From the NCBI RefSeq assembly GCF_036850765.1, contig NC_089496.1, positions 50,706,113-50,770,112 on the forward strand: DNA of 64,000 nucleotides, written 5' to 3'. Of the stretch, positions 1 through 11,749 are shown one piece after another. Source of the stretch: Saccopteryx bilineata (lineage: Eukaryota; Chordata; Mammalia; Chiroptera; Emballonuridae). Every line of letters starts with the position of its first letter. The first letter of the stretch is position 1. A model generated the notes under the pieces. The model was not told where the DNA came from and ran no database searches. It saw only the letters and a list, made by a program, of their open reading frames with translations. The translations under genes were made by a program, and so were the position numbers.

Positions 1-239
1 TCCATTCCTCAGGTGTGGGACTCCCCCACCCTGGGCGTCTAACATAGACACAGCCCCACCTGGCACCCGACGCATGGGGACCTTGGTGATGGGCATAGAA
101 GAGGCTCACGGAGAGGGGCTTTCCAGCGACCCCCTGAAGATCGCTGGGAAGGCTGCCTGGTGTCCACTTTGTGAGAACCAACCTTTGCGGAGTGTGGTTT
201 AAGTGCACAGTAACCCTAAGAGGATGGGACGATTGTGAT

Positions 240-375
240 CATTCCGTATAACAGACGAGAAAGCCCGGGGCCCGAGTGGTTAGGGAAGTCAGCCAAAGTC
301 ACACGGCTAGTAAAAGGGTGCAGCCAGAATGAGAACCCAGTGTCCACGCTCTAACCGCCACCCGGACTGCTTCAA
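240..375 (-). repeat. MIR fragment
   Basis: It reads as the reverse complement of the MIR core: an 'agtcacacggctagtaa' block followed by a degenerate 'gaacccagtgtccacgctctaacc' head. It is an ancient mammal-wide tRNA-derived SINE. Confidence 0.75.
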
Positions 376-489
376 AACGACACCTCCCAAGTGCCTGGTG
401 CAATTCTTCCAGGTCCTCCTTCCAGGACACCACAGAAGTAAATAGTGGTGTCCTGGCCAGAGGACAAGTGCCCTCCCCTCGCTGAGACA

Positions 490-645
490 CCTCGGCCAGT
501 TTCTTAACCTCTCTGAGTTTCCCTGTGCCTGCTCTGTGACATGGGGTTCACAGTAACACCCGCCTCCTAAGTTTGCTGTGGGAATTAACGCAGATAAGGT
601 TCTTGGCCCAGCACCTGGCCCAGAGTCAGCACTCAATACACACCA
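490..645 (+). repeat. MIR fragment
   Basis: Forward MIR features in order: 'tttcttaacctctctgagttt', 'tgacatggggttcacagta', 'tgggaattaacgcagataa' and 'agcacctggcccagagtcagcactcaata'. It lies in the opposite orientation to the neighbouring MIR, so the two are separate insertions. Confidence 0.8.
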
Positions 646-2916
646 CCTATTATTACTTCTAACCAAAGGGTTTCGAGAGCCAGTCTGAGTCACACCCTTG
701 GGGCTCACCTTCCTAGAAGAACCACAGAGATGTTTGCTGTTGACATAAAACAACTCCCTAGATGAGCCAGTTTGTGGGATCTCAGATCAGAAGTTATTGA
801 ATTATAGTTCTAGTATTTTCTGAGTTATATTTCCAGTATCTTTCCAATGCCTGGGCCATCAGAGAGGCAAAGTGATAACTGGTCAGCGTGCACAGGCCCC
901 TGTGGGTGTGCCTGCTCACTGGACATCGGCCAAAGCCGTGGGCACAGAAGTTTCCTCACCGCTGAGTCACACACCCGGCGGTTCCATCTCGTCCGCCGGC
1001 GTGAGTGTCGTGACGGGCTCTAGCCATAGGACTTGAAGGTGTGGAAGGCACTGGAGCTTCACGGGGCTCAACCGTGGAGCCCTTCTGCTGTGGGTCGTGA
1101 AGGCTTTGGAGCTGAGACTGATGAAATTCCCAGCAAAGACCTACAATTCCATCCCCAGCGATGCTCCAAGTCACGCCCACCTTTTCCTGCCGGGATTCTA
1201 CATTCGAAATCCTTCCTGATAGTTTCTGGGTATTTGTTTTTCCCGAGAATCATTTATACATAATCTAAAAATGCAGAGACACATTTTTTTTGTCTGGTTC
1301 CAGGAATTCTTGTTTCATCACGGCGCTGGACACCCCTATCTGCTCCGTGGCCGAGCCATTGGCCTCTGGCAATGCCACACCACATTTATTGAACTCCACC
1401 TGTTTGCCAAACATTGTGCATAGATAGATCCGAGGTGAAAGGGTGGGCGGCACCTGGGCCTAGCCCGGGGGGCTGGGCCACAGAGATGGCTGCACAAACA
1501 AGTGACCGAAGCTGGCGGGGAGGGGAAGAGAGGGGGGCGGGCACTCCAGGGCTTCCCGAGAGGGAGGATGGGGCGGGATCAGGCCTGCACCCCTTCGGGT
1601 TGGCGAGGACCAGGTCCCGTGGCGAGTTTCTACTGCCTCGACCTTGCCTTCCCTGCGTGGCTGGCTCCTCTGTCATCACACTTCATTTCAAATGTCACTT
1701 CTCACCGCGGGGGGGGGGGGGGAGCTCCAGCCACCCTCTCTGCAGTGACCAGCTCATCTCCATGCAGGATCACATCGGCACACTTTCTTTTCCTCCCAGC
1801 ATGTATGGTTATCTACACATTTCATCTGTTTGTCCACTGGACATCCTGTGCCCCCCCCACCTCCACCCGACAGATGCCGAGTGAACATCGTTCATTCTAA
1901 ATGGAAACGAGTCAGTGAATGGCACCCTCGTGGGTGTTCCTGTAAATCATCACGGCTATTCGGGAACGGTCCGAGAGAGCCGCTGTGACCGGCGGGGTGA
2001 CTGTCTTCAATGCATCAGGACGTTTCCGTGAGACTGTGACCGGTCAGGGGCCTTTTGTGATTACAGAGTAAAGTGGACTAAAATCAACATGAAAGAAATT
2101 CTATAACAAGGTCCTGGAAATTAGAAACAGACATCTGAGTACAGCAGTAGAAACTTTTTGTTCTAGAGACTTTGGGGAAAAGTGACTATTCGTTTCGATG
2201 GTTTATCCCTTCGCCTGCCTGAATACAGCGGTCAACCAGAGGTGAGAAGCTATGACAGGGAAGGCAGCCAGCCCCAAAGAATATTTCTAGCATTCTCACT
2301 CACACAGAGAGACAGGTTATATATGCAAATGTGTTTATATAAACGCACACACACCCATATTTTTGTGCGTTTGCATACACACATGCAGAAGAATGATAAA
2401 GCTATGGGCGACTGTTTTTAGCCAGACCAGTTTGAGCAGCACAGTTTCCGGGACAGGCCAGTTGTCTTTGTCCTACTTTTTAGACACACTTGCAATGATG
2501 CATTCTAGAACATTCTTGGCACTACTGGAGAGTGGGTTCATTGGCTGGCAAAGTGCCGCGGGCCTCTGAAGCATTGTTGCAGGGCTGGCCCACGCTGGCC
2601 TGTTTCTGGAGACTTATCTATCCAGGGGAGCCCCTGCTCAGTGCCAGGCCCGGTGTGAGGAGCCGGGCACGCAGGGAACTTGGGCTCACGATGGAGATGG
2701 ATCCTGCACGGCAGAGCGGTGCTGCTGAAGGACACCCAGGGGGTCAAGGGACAGTGAGAGGAGCCTGGAGAGACTGGGGCTCTTAGAAGGCCACACCGGG
2801 GCTCAATGGGCGGAGAAGGGAGGTGGCGTTCAGGGGATGAGGATGGCGAGCCGGCAGAAGAAAGAGCAGGTGCAAAGACAGGAGAGAAGAAACTGCCCAC
2901 GGGCTTGAAGACGCTT
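646..2916. other. upstream intergenic sequence without a recognised feature
   Basis: No gene or young repeat is recognised. There is a G-run near 1,711, a C-run near 1,852 and a short CA-rich stretch near 2,345-2,385. The ORFs present are overlapping, lack family signatures and look like chance. Confidence 0.5.
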
Positions 2917-2975
2917 GGAGGTGAGCAGGGTCCACGGAGGTGAGCAGGGTCCACGGAGGTGAGCAGGGTCCACGG
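2917..2975. repeat. short tandem repeat, 19-bp unit x 3
   Basis: The unit ggaggtgagcagggtccac is repeated three times head to tail with essentially no divergence, so the expansion is recent and small. Confidence 0.9.
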
Positions 2976-3539
2976 ACGTGGCTCCCGATGGAGGCAGGGA
3001 CCCGACCCACAAGGACCTCGCTCTGAAGCCAGGGAGTTTGAACAGTGTGCAGACAGTGAAGGGTGTCGCTCAAGGACTGTTGCAGACGCACCTCTTAGAA
3101 AGAAGTCCCGGGCAGCTGGGGGCGGGGCGCACAGAAGGGAGGAGGCCCCGGCTTTTAGCAGTAGTTCCTGGGAGTGGAGACCAAGAGGAGGAGCTAGAAA
3201 TGAAAGGGGGTGAGACGGCAGATGCCGCAGGTCCGGGAGGCACATAGCATGTGACAAAGACCCCGGCCGGGCGGAGGGTTAACAGAGGACGGGGACACTG
3301 GGCACCAGGTCCTGCTCTGGGCTCCCGGGCTCTGCAGCGCCAGCAGACTGCCCGCCCTGCCCGGGTGTCTCTGGCGTCTAGTGAGAGGGGCCAGACAGAA
3401 AGGGACCCGGAAGTCAGCAGAGCTCAGTCCTCAGTAGAGAGAGAAAGATGGCAGTGCTGGCAGAGGGGGTGCAGGGCTTGGTACTTCAGGCAAGGTGACC
3501 TGGGCAGACCTACAGGCTGCGGGAAGCCCGTCCAGTCGC

Positions 3540-3810
3540 TCTCTGGAGGAAGAGCATTCCAGAAGGAGTGAACAGCAATGCAAAAGCCCTGCGGCAGAGT
3601 GTTCCAGCAGCTTTGAAAGGCCCACGTGGCTGGGAGGACCAGGCAGCCAAATAGTAGATGTCATCAGAGATGCAGGGTGATGTGGAGGCGACAAGGATTG
3701 TAAAGGACCTTATAGCCCATTGCAAGGGCCCGGGCTTTTACTCTGAGTGGGATGGGAGTTGGTGGAGGGTTGTGAGCAGAGGAGGACATGATCTGACTTC
3801 CGATTTTATA
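3540..3810 (+). repeat. ancient mammalian interspersed repeat fragment
   Basis: It carries phrases typical of an old mammal-wide repeat: 'ggaagagcattccagaa', 'gcaaaagccctg', 'ggcttttactctgagtggg' and 'gaggacatgatctgactt'. I recognise the type but cannot name the subfamily with confidence. A related copy lies at about 19,150-19,620. Confidence 0.6.
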
Positions 3811-4532
3811 GGCTGACTCTGACTTAGGGGTGAGAACAGTCTGGCACGGGCCAGGGCAGAAGCAGGGAGGCCTGTTATGGCGATGGCAGAGGAAGGGATG
3901 CAGGTGGTCAGATCCTGCTCTTATTTTAAAGGTCAAGCCCTCGGGCATTGCTGATAGATTCCCTGTGTCTGTGAGGGAAGGTCACGGTTGGCTTCCAGAG
4001 TTGTGGCCGGAGCAGCTCGCAGATTGGAATCACCACCTCCCAGGGTCAGGAGATCAGAGGCAGAGCTGGTTTCTGGGCGTGGATGGAGGTAATTACAGGG
4101 CTAGCTTGGGAGAGGCCAAGTTTGAGATGCCAGGCGGAGATGTCCAATTAACAGTGAGTTACAGAGGTCAAAGTCTCACCTGGCCTTCAGATGGAGCTGT
4201 GGGACGGGGCAGGGCAGGACAGGTAGGAAGGCTAGGTAAGCAGTACCTGCAAGCTGTCGTGATGGGGCCAGCCTCCCATCTCCTAGCGGGTCTGAGACTC
4301 TTATCTTTAATGTCACAGTTCTTAAAGGAGCTGCCCATCACGAGGCAGCTTTTCAAAGGTGTGAATTCCTGGGTCTCACTTCAAACCTATAGAACAGGAA
4401 TGTCAGAGTTGGGGCCCAAACCTAGAACATTTTTCAAGACCCTTCTCAGGTGATTGTAATGAGTACCGCTGGATAAGATTCTCCACATACAAGGGCCTTT
4501 CTGCTGGTTTCCTTGCTGTTTCAAAACTAAGG

Positions 4533-5935
4533 GCGTCAAGAGAATAAGAAGACAAGCCACAGACTGGGAGAAACTATTTGCAAAACACATGGCTGATAAA
4601 GGGCTGCTATCCAAAATATACAAAGAACTCTTAAAACTCAACAATAAGAAAACAAACACTCCAGTTTAAAAAAAAAAAAACTGAGCAAAGAGCTAACAGA
4701 CACCTCATCAAAAAGTATATATATAAGCCCTGGCCGGTTGGCTCAGTGGTAGAGCATCGGCCTGGTGTGCAGAAGTCCCGGGTTCGATTCCTAGCCAGGG
4801 CACATAGGAAAAGCGCCCATCTGCTTCTCCACCCCTACCCCTCTCCTTCCTCTCTGTCTCTCTCTTCCCTTCCCACAGCCGAGGCTCCACTGGAGCAAAG
4901 ATGGCCTGGGCACTGGGGATGGCTCCTTGGCTTCTGCCTCAGGTGCTAGAGTGGCTCTGGTCGCAACAGAGCAACTCCCGGAGGGGCAGAGCATAGTCCC
5001 CTGGTGGGCGTGCTGGGTGGATCCCGGTAGGGTACATGCGGGAGTCTGTCTGACTGTCTCTCCCCATTTCCTGCTTCAGAAAAATACAGAAAAAAAAAGT
5101 ATATATAATATATATATATATATAATATCTCAAGGGTCTCCCAAAGCCATCAGGGCCCAAAGAGACCTATGAAATAAACCTATGAAAAGATGCTCAATGT
5201 CATAGGTCATGAGGAAATTGAAAATTAAAACAATAAGATACCACTACAAACCTACGAGAACGGCTAAATCCAGAACAAAACCAGGTGCTGGTGAGGATGG
5301 GGAGCAACAGGAATCCTCATTTGTTGCTGGCAGGAATGCAAGATGGTGCAGCCAGGCTGGAAGATAGTTCGGCAGTTTCTTACAGAAGTAGACATGCGTG
5401 TACCATATGAACCAGCAGTCACATTCTTTGGTATTTACTCAGAGGTGCTGAAAACTTAAGTCCATACAAAAGCCTGCCCAGGGATGTTTATGGCAGCTTT
5501 AATCATAATTGCTGAAACTTTGAAAGAAACCTTCAGTAGGTGATGGATAAACGTACCTTGGGACATCCAGACAATGTATTCAGTGCTCAAAAGAAGTGCG
5601 CTATCACGCCATGAAAAGTCATGGAGGAAACTTAGCTGCATTTTGCTACGTGAGGAAAGCCAAGCTGAAGGGCTACATGCTACACAATTCCAACTAGGTG
5701 GCATTCTGGAAAAGACAGGACCACGGAAACAGAGAAAAGACCCGCGGTTGTCAGGGGTTGGGGCTGGGGGTCAGAGCACAGAGGACGTTTAGGGCAGTGA
5801 AACTAGTATCTGTATGATACTATAATGGATACATGTCATTACACATGTGTCACAGCCCATAGGAGGCACAGCACCAAGAATGAACCCAAAATCCATGTAA
5901 ACGATGGATTTGGGGTGATGAAAAAGAAAATGAAA
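4533..5935 (+). mobile_element. old L1 3' end (ORF2 terminus and 3' UTR), split by a SINE
   Basis: The decayed L1 ORF2 C-terminal coding region ('agactgggagaaactatttg', 'aggaaattgaaaattaaaac', 'tgctggtgaggatggggagc') runs into 3' UTR ('ttgtcaggggttggggctgg'). A family A SINE at 4,727-5,094 interrupts it, so the L1 is the older element. It has multiple stops and is a dead copy. Confidence 0.85.
4727..5094 (+). mobile_element. family A tRNA-derived SINE
   Basis: The tRNA-like head gccctggccggttggctcag has an A box (TGGCTCAGTGG) and a B box (GGTTCGATTCC). A pyrimidine-rich block and a long unique body follow, ending 'cttcagaaaaatacag' plus an A-tail. Target-site duplications of the form aaaagtatatata flank it (4,711-4,725 and 5,095-5,109). 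It sits inside an L1 3' end. Confidence 0.93.
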
Positions 5936-6394
5936 CCGAGGGAGTGCGTGTGCGGAAGTTTATGGGGGGAAGACAGAAGAGAGAACACAGTGATTTCACT
6001 CCCTTTAAAGTGTTAGTGACTTAGCAAATGTCATTTGATTAAAGTGTGCCTTTTGTGCAGGCTCTGAGCAGGTGCTAGGCACAGGCGAGTGACCAGAATG
6101 GGGCGGTCACTGCTCTCACAGAGCCGCCGTGCTAGAAAGCCTGCCTGGAAATCACGGAGAAGGGAGGGGGAGGCAGGCGTGCCCGGGCATTGGGCCTCAG
6201 ACAGATCCTCTGCCTCTGCCTGGACAGAGGCTCCCCATGGTGTGGGCTGGGAGGTTGACACCCCCAAAGCCGTGCGCCAGGATAAACTCCAGAGGACGAG
6301 CTCCGTCACTACCCCACCTTCCCTGCCCTCAGTCGAGTGCCCAATGTCTCAGGCCCAAGCAGCCCCCTCTTTCTTCTTGCACCCCTGGCAGGTG

Positions 6395-6935
6395 TCTGCA
6401 CCCCCAAAAGAATTGAAAAAAAGGTCTCCAAGAGGTCATTGTACCTCTATGTTCATAGCAGCATTATTCAGATGGCCCCAAAGTGGAAGCAATCTAAGCA
6501 TCCGTCTATGGAGGAACGGGTAAACGACACTGGATATGTATGTACGAGGGAATATTACTCAGCCTTGAAAAGGAGATTCTGACGCATGGTGCTACATGGA
6601 TGGACCTCGGGGATGTTCTGCTAAGTGAAATAAGCCAGTTTTAAAAGGATAAATACTGTACATTTCCTCTTCTATGAGGAACCTAGGGAGTCAAATTCAG
6701 AGAGACAGAAAGCAGAATGGAGACAGCCAGGGGCCGGGGGCAGGTGGGGAAGGGATGGAGAGTTAATGTTTAGTGGGGTCAGAGTTTCAGTTTGGGAAGT
6801 TTAAAAAAAAAGGGCCTGGGGATGGATGATAGTGATGGTTGCACAACGGTGTGAGTGCACTGACGTGTGCACTTAAAATGGTGAAAATGGTAAATTTCCT
6901 GTTATGTGTATTTTTACCACAGTTTTTAAAAAAGG
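6395..6935 (+). mobile_element. L1 3' end
   Basis: It contains L1 ORF2/3' UTR landmarks: 'catagcagcattattcagat', 'gaatattactcagccttgaa', 'tggacctcggggatgttctg', 'gtgcacttaaaatggtgaaa' and a terminal 'tttttaccacagttttta'. It is broken by stops and non-autonomous. Confidence 0.85.
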
Positions 6936-7329
6936 AGTTGGGAAGTTTTACCAACCAGGATTAGCGTCCCTCTCAGGCTGGCTCAGGTCGGGCAGGGCAG
7001 GTGGGGGCACGAAGGGAGACGGGGCCTCCCAGAAACTGGGACAGGGCTGGCTGCGGACTGGGGGCTGCTGCCTGCTGTCCGTCCTGGTCCCCCTCCGCTG
7101 CTCTGTCCCCCACCTCACAGCTTCTGCTCCCGCATGCTGCTTGCTTCCTGGCGGGCCCGCCTTGCTCGCGACCCCCCCCCCCCAGGACCCTCCCTGCCTC
7201 ACTCTGTCTCAGAAGTTCTACCCTTTCCGCTCCCCTGCTCACTGTCGTCTCTGTCATCCCCAGCTCAAATCCGGAAGGAGTCAGATGGGCCGTCCCATTT
7301 GGGGGAAACAGGTGTATTGAAAGCGTCTG

Positions 7330-7692
7330 CGGGGGACCTGGGTTCGATTCCTGGCCAGGGCACATAGGAGAAACGCCCATTTGCTTCTCCACTCCCACCC
7401 CTCCTTCCTCTCTGTCTCTCTCTTCCCCTCCCGCAGCCAAGGCTCCATTGGAGCAAAAGATGGCCCGGGCGCTGGGGATGGCTCCTTGGCCTCTGCCCCA
7501 GGCGCTAGAGTGGCTCTGGTCGCGGCAGAGCGACGCCCCGGAGGGGCAGAGCATTGCCCCCTGGTGGGCAGAGCGTTGCCCCTGGTGGGAGTGCCAGGTG
7601 GATCCCGGTCGGGCGCATGCGGGAGTCTGTCTGACTGTCTCTCCCCGTTTCCAGCTTCAGAAAAATAAATAAATAAATAAATAAATAAAAAA
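7330..7692 (+). mobile_element. family A SINE, 5'-truncated head
   Basis: Perfect 11-bp duplications gaaagcgtctg (7,319-7,329 and 7,693-7,703) bound it. It starts inside the tRNA head, so the A box is missing while the B box remains. Truncation at insertion explains this, because the target duplication directly abuts the shortened end. It ends in (AAAT)n. Confidence 0.93.
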
Positions 7693-7703
7693 GAAAGCGT
7701 CTG

Positions 7704-8845
7704 GCAGCTGGTGAGCTGGGACCCCTGACTCAGTCAGCTTTGCCAGGTTAGCAGGTGGCCTCCTGGGCAGACAGGGCAGCAGGGCCCTGGCCACCACCTC
7801 CCCGCAGTAGAGGCTGTGGATGACAGGGACACGGGTCCGATGATGGGACTCACTAGAACAACGGTGAGCTCATCTGAAACCCCAAGACTGACTTGTTCTA
7901 TATTCATCCCAAAGTCAGCTGCTCCCTCCTTCCCATCCCCGCAACCTTCCCACCCTTTGCGCGTCTGTTGCTCATTTATTCCAGAAATAGCAAATTGCAC
8001 TGCACGGCAGGGCCTGCCTCACTCATTTTTATATTCACCACATGGTAGCACTCAACTGTTTATTAATAAACTAATTAACGGAAAAATGGAAACATAAAAA
8101 GAACACTGGGTTTGGAATCTGGACACCCCAGCGGAGTCAGAAAAGGTCACTGTCTGTGTGACCTCTGAAAAAGTATCCAATTTTTCTGGGTCTTGGCCTC
8201 AAAATTCTGCAAAATAAATGGACAAGAATACATCAATATCCCACTGCCTTTCCCCAAAAGGAGTTGAAAAAGGCGTCCTCCCAGCGGAATTTCTAGGTCT
8301 TTAATATGCTAATGGGCCTCCTGAGCTTTCCAGAGGGAGACCTGAGTACAGAGCGCTTGCCACCATCACTTGTCTCTTGTCCGCACAATAACCTTTACTC
8401 TTAGATCCTACCGACCATGGGGTGCAGGCTGGGCAAAACCAGAGACCTGTCAGGGGTGCACGGGGACTTCTCAGGGCTGACTGAGCCTCAGAGAAGAACC
8501 TCAGTCTACTTCTGAGTCTATTGGATGCTACCTGTTTCCTCGCCCGGAATCCATTGCTCTGGATTTTAGATTTTCAATGCTCGCGGCTGGCTTTGTTCAT
8601 TTCCTGTCTTTTGTGCGTCTCCCCGTGGTTGCCGGAAGTTCATTTCCCTCTGCCCGACTATCTGTGACATGCAGGTAGCCAAGGCCACTGGGTCAGACTC
8701 CACGAAGTCGCTCCTCCTTATCTTGGGACGATATGGTACCTCCTGTTACCCAGAAAGATAAGGCAGGGCCACATGATGGCGCGGCCGCTGCCCCGCATGG
8801 AAAGGCGGTGTGGGTAGCTGCTGTGCAGAAGTCCCCTGTGTTGTC
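7704..8845. other. intergenic sequence without a recognised feature
   Basis: Unique-looking sequence with no gene, young repeat or conserved-looking ORF that I recognise. Confidence 0.5.
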
Positions 8846-8896
8846 ACGTGTGTGTGTGTGTGCGCGCGCGCGCGCGCGGGGGAGGGGGGGGGGCGG
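8846..8896. repeat. (GT)n(GC)n alternating tract followed by a G-run
   Basis: About 33 bases of strict purine/pyrimidine alternation (a GT block passing into a GC block) run directly into a G-rich block. The first part is a classic Z-DNA-prone sequence. The second could stack as a G-quadruplex. Both structural statements are inference. Confidence 0.85.
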
Positions 8897-9149
8897 ATCG
8901 TTATCTCAGCCATGGGGTTCATGGGAGGCACACTCTAAGTCGTGAATTTATTGTAGGAAAGTTAAATATCTTTCAGGATTTTGATTCATGGCCAGATCCT
9001 ATAACTGGCTGGGGAGCAAGGATCGCTGCCAAATCAAATTTGGGGTGCACAGGGCTGCCAGAGCACCTCAGGGGTACTCTTCCATAGTAGCTTCCTGGAT
9101 AAAACAACAGAAATGTGTTCCCTCTCCATTCCTGAGGTGGGCGGGGGGG

Positions 9150-9332
9150 TCTGAAATCAAGGTGTGACAATTTCAGCAGATATTTGTGGTTTTCACGGAG
9201 GAGGGGGCGCTACTGGCCTGCAGGGGGTGGAGGCCATGGGACGCTGCTAAATGTCCTATAAACCATAAGACAGCCCGCAACCAAGAATCATCTGACTCCA
9301 AATGTCACTAGTGCCATGTCTGAGAAACCCTG
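9150..9332 (+). mobile_element. MER20-like hAT-Charlie fragment
   Basis: Forward MER20 order: 'gggggcgctactggcctgca', 'gtggaggccatgggacgctg', 'ctaaatgtcctataaacc', 'agacagcccgcaaccaagaa' and 'ccaaatgtcactagtgcc', ending 'gtctgagaaaccctg'. Confidence 0.8.
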
Positions 9333-9700
9333 TCCATCCTCACGAGGTGGATAATGAGGCGTGCATAGTGCCCTGACATTGAGTCAGCCCAATACACGGA
9401 CGTTCTACACATTGGAAAGAGGGGACTTTGTGACAATCCCGTGAAAATACCTGAACTCACTAGGATTTTCAGAGTGTGAACAGGAAAAATACTCAAGGAA
9501 TTATGAGTGCCCGAGAAACATAAAGAATGTAAAAATATAATTGGCAAGGGCAGGCAGTGAGGCAGACATTTTTGTCACCCCTCAAAGTTTCCATGTTCTT
9601 TTTTCACCCATTTCTCCTTCCATTTCTCCTTCCATCACATCCCCAAGCACCTGATCTTCCTCTGTTGATTAGCTTGTATTTTTTAGAGTTTTGTATAACC

Positions 9701-9708
9701 TTTCTTTT

Positions 9709-9748
<40 letters not shown>

Positions 9749-9750
9749 TC
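9701..9750. repeat. (TTTC)n microsatellite
   Basis: About a dozen TTTC units next to an antisense L1. The open frame reading Phe-Leu-Ser repeats across it is a repeat artefact. Confidence 0.95.
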
Positions 9751-9751
9751 G

Positions 9752-10335
9752 CTTGGCTTCTTTCATTCACTATGATTTTGAGATTTTTCAGTATTGTGTG
9801 TATTAATAGCTTGTCTTTATTGCTGAGTTGTATTCCATTGTGTAGATATACTACCATTTGTTTATCCATCTCTACTGTGTTTCTGGATTTTGGCTATAAC
9901 AAGTAAAGCTCCTTGTACGTCACATACAAGTCTTTGGATTCCATGCCTTCATTTCTCTTTGGTAAGTATGCAGGCGTCCCCAAACTACAGCCCACAGGCC
10001 GCATGCGGCCCCCTGAGGCCATTTATCCGGCCCCCTGCCGCACTTCCGGAAGGGGCATCTCTTTCATTGGTGGTCAGTGAGAGGAGCACTGTATGTGGTG
10101 GCCCTCCAACGGTCTGAGGGACAGTGAACTGGTCCCCTGTGTAAAAAGTTTGGGGACACCTGATCTAGAGATAGAATGAGTGGGAACATATGTTTAACTT
10201 TTTCAGAAACTGCCAAACTGATTTCCAAAGTGGTTGTATCATCTTACACTCCCACCAGCAATGTATGAGAGCTTCAACGGCTCTGTGTCCTCACCAAGAC
10301 TTGCTATGGCCAGTCATTTAAAATGTAGCTGTTTC
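9752..10335 (-). mobile_element. antisense L1 3' region, split by a MITE
   Basis: It reads as the reverse strand of L1: 'gctgagttgtattccattgt', 'gtttatccatctctactgtg', 'gattttggctataacaagta', then after the insertion 'gagtgggaacatatg' and 'acactcccaccagcaatgta'. A 192-bp hAT-like MITE interrupts it. Confidence 0.85.
9971..10162 (+). mobile_element. hAT-like MITE-1 (192 bp)
   Basis: The terminal inverted repeats are caggcgtccccaaact on the left and agtttggggacacctg on the right. The internal sequence has 'ccctgaggccatttatccgg' and 'ttcattggtggtcagtgaga'. It has no coding capacity and is the same length as the copies at 38,114 and 49,345. No clear 8-bp target duplication remains. Confidence 0.9.
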
Positions 10336-10505
10336 ATTGGGCTTTATTTTAATGCACAACAGTTTAGCTACCTCCTGGCTTTATTTCTACCAAGGGGAAC
10401 ACACGCTTAGGTTGACAGATTATGCCTGCTGTGCCACTGGAGATAAAAGTGGCCTTCTTACCCTCCAAAGTGTCCTGGTTGGATATAAAATACTTGAATT
10501 CTCTA

Positions 10506-10700
10506 TTTTTTTCTTTAAACTTTTTATTTATTGATTTTAGCCAGAGAGGAAGGGGGAGAGGGGGAGGGAGAGAGACAGAGAGAGAGAGAGAGAGAGAAGA
10601 AAATCAACCCACTCCTGTATGTGCCCTGATCGGAGATTGAACTCACAAACTGTGTGCTTTGAGCCGATACTCTAACCAACTGAGCTATCTGGTCAGGGCC
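10506..10700 (-). mobile_element. single tRNA-derived SINE (family D)
   Basis: On the minus strand the head reads ggccctgaccagatagctca with a B-box-like GAGTTCAATCTCC. A TC/AG-rich block and a 'caataaataaaaag' tail follow. It differs from families A-C and may be an older bat SINE. Confidence 0.8.
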
Positions 10701-11749
10701 ATGGTCTCTCAGTTTCCAATCCAACTAGCTATGACCCCAGCCTGTCCATCCACAGCCACAAAGGCCCAGCAAGGCATTCTGCTCCACAAAGACTTTTCTT
10801 CCTCTAAAAGGGATTTTCCTGCTTTTCTTAAACAATTTGTTTTTCTTACCCCAACAGGATTACAGGAAGAAGGGAGGGGCCTAATGTGGTGTGGTTTTGG
10901 GGAGGGAGAGCGAGTGGAAATCGATAGATGGAGGGGGTTAGAACAGGTCCCGATGACATCACCGGAGCTGGATACAGCCATGTTTGAGGTAAGATCTACT
11001 CCTTAACTGCTCTGCACAAGAACCAGGAAATCCCCCCCCCTTTTTTGGGTCTAATCTAGTTTGACTTGGATTTCTGTCACTTGCAATTAAGAGGCCCGAC
11101 TCGTCTGCACAGTGGAGGACTGTGCCTCCAAGGCGTTAGCATGTAACCAAAGCCTTGGCTGCCTCTCCTCTCACATCCGTCTTCTCTGAGAGTTCCTGCT
11201 TTTGCTGACCTGCTCTTGGGACTTTAGAGCAGAAGCATTGGTCACACTGGTTGGGGGTGAAACTTCACAGAACCATAAATGACCAGGGTCAAAGTATTTA
11301 ATGGAGTCAGCACATGGTCCGTTAATCGACTACTCCAGCTTCATGTGTCCACTGGACGGCAGCAGGACCTTTAATCTTTAACCAAGTTGTCATTTCGTGG
11401 TGGGATCCAAAATCTGAATTTTGGGAAGCAGCCTTCATTTCTTGCTAGCGTTTCCTTCCTTCTTAATGACTCAATTTCATGCTTAAAGAAACATCCATAT
11501 TTACTCCGTGCTAAATGTATAAATGAGCAGCCCTCTAAATGACCCATGTGAACACATCTGCAATGGGCGGTGTGTGCCCTCTGCCAGCGGCACAGTGAGT
11601 CACCAGCGTTGTGGGAGGACCTCTCTGTGTGAGCAGTGCAAAGGTAATCAGTGGAAAAAAAGAGGCCGAAAGTGGGGTAAGAAGTTAAAAAGATCCCACT
11701 CAGTCCCCTCTGGAACGTCCTTAGATGTGACTGCAGCCCCGATCGAGGC
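10701..11749. other. EEPD1 upstream flank without recognised feature
   Basis: Mostly unique sequence leading into the CpG island. I can define no motif here beyond a C/T homopolymer at about 11,031-11,046. Confidence 0.5.

Noticed and set aside
4740..4800. tRNA gene
   Set aside because: The tRNA-like heads with A and B boxes continue into SINE bodies with A-tails and target duplications. They are not stand-alone tRNA genes.
9691..9775. Phe/Leu/Ser-rich ORF
   Set aside because: It is encoded by the (TTTC)n microsatellite.
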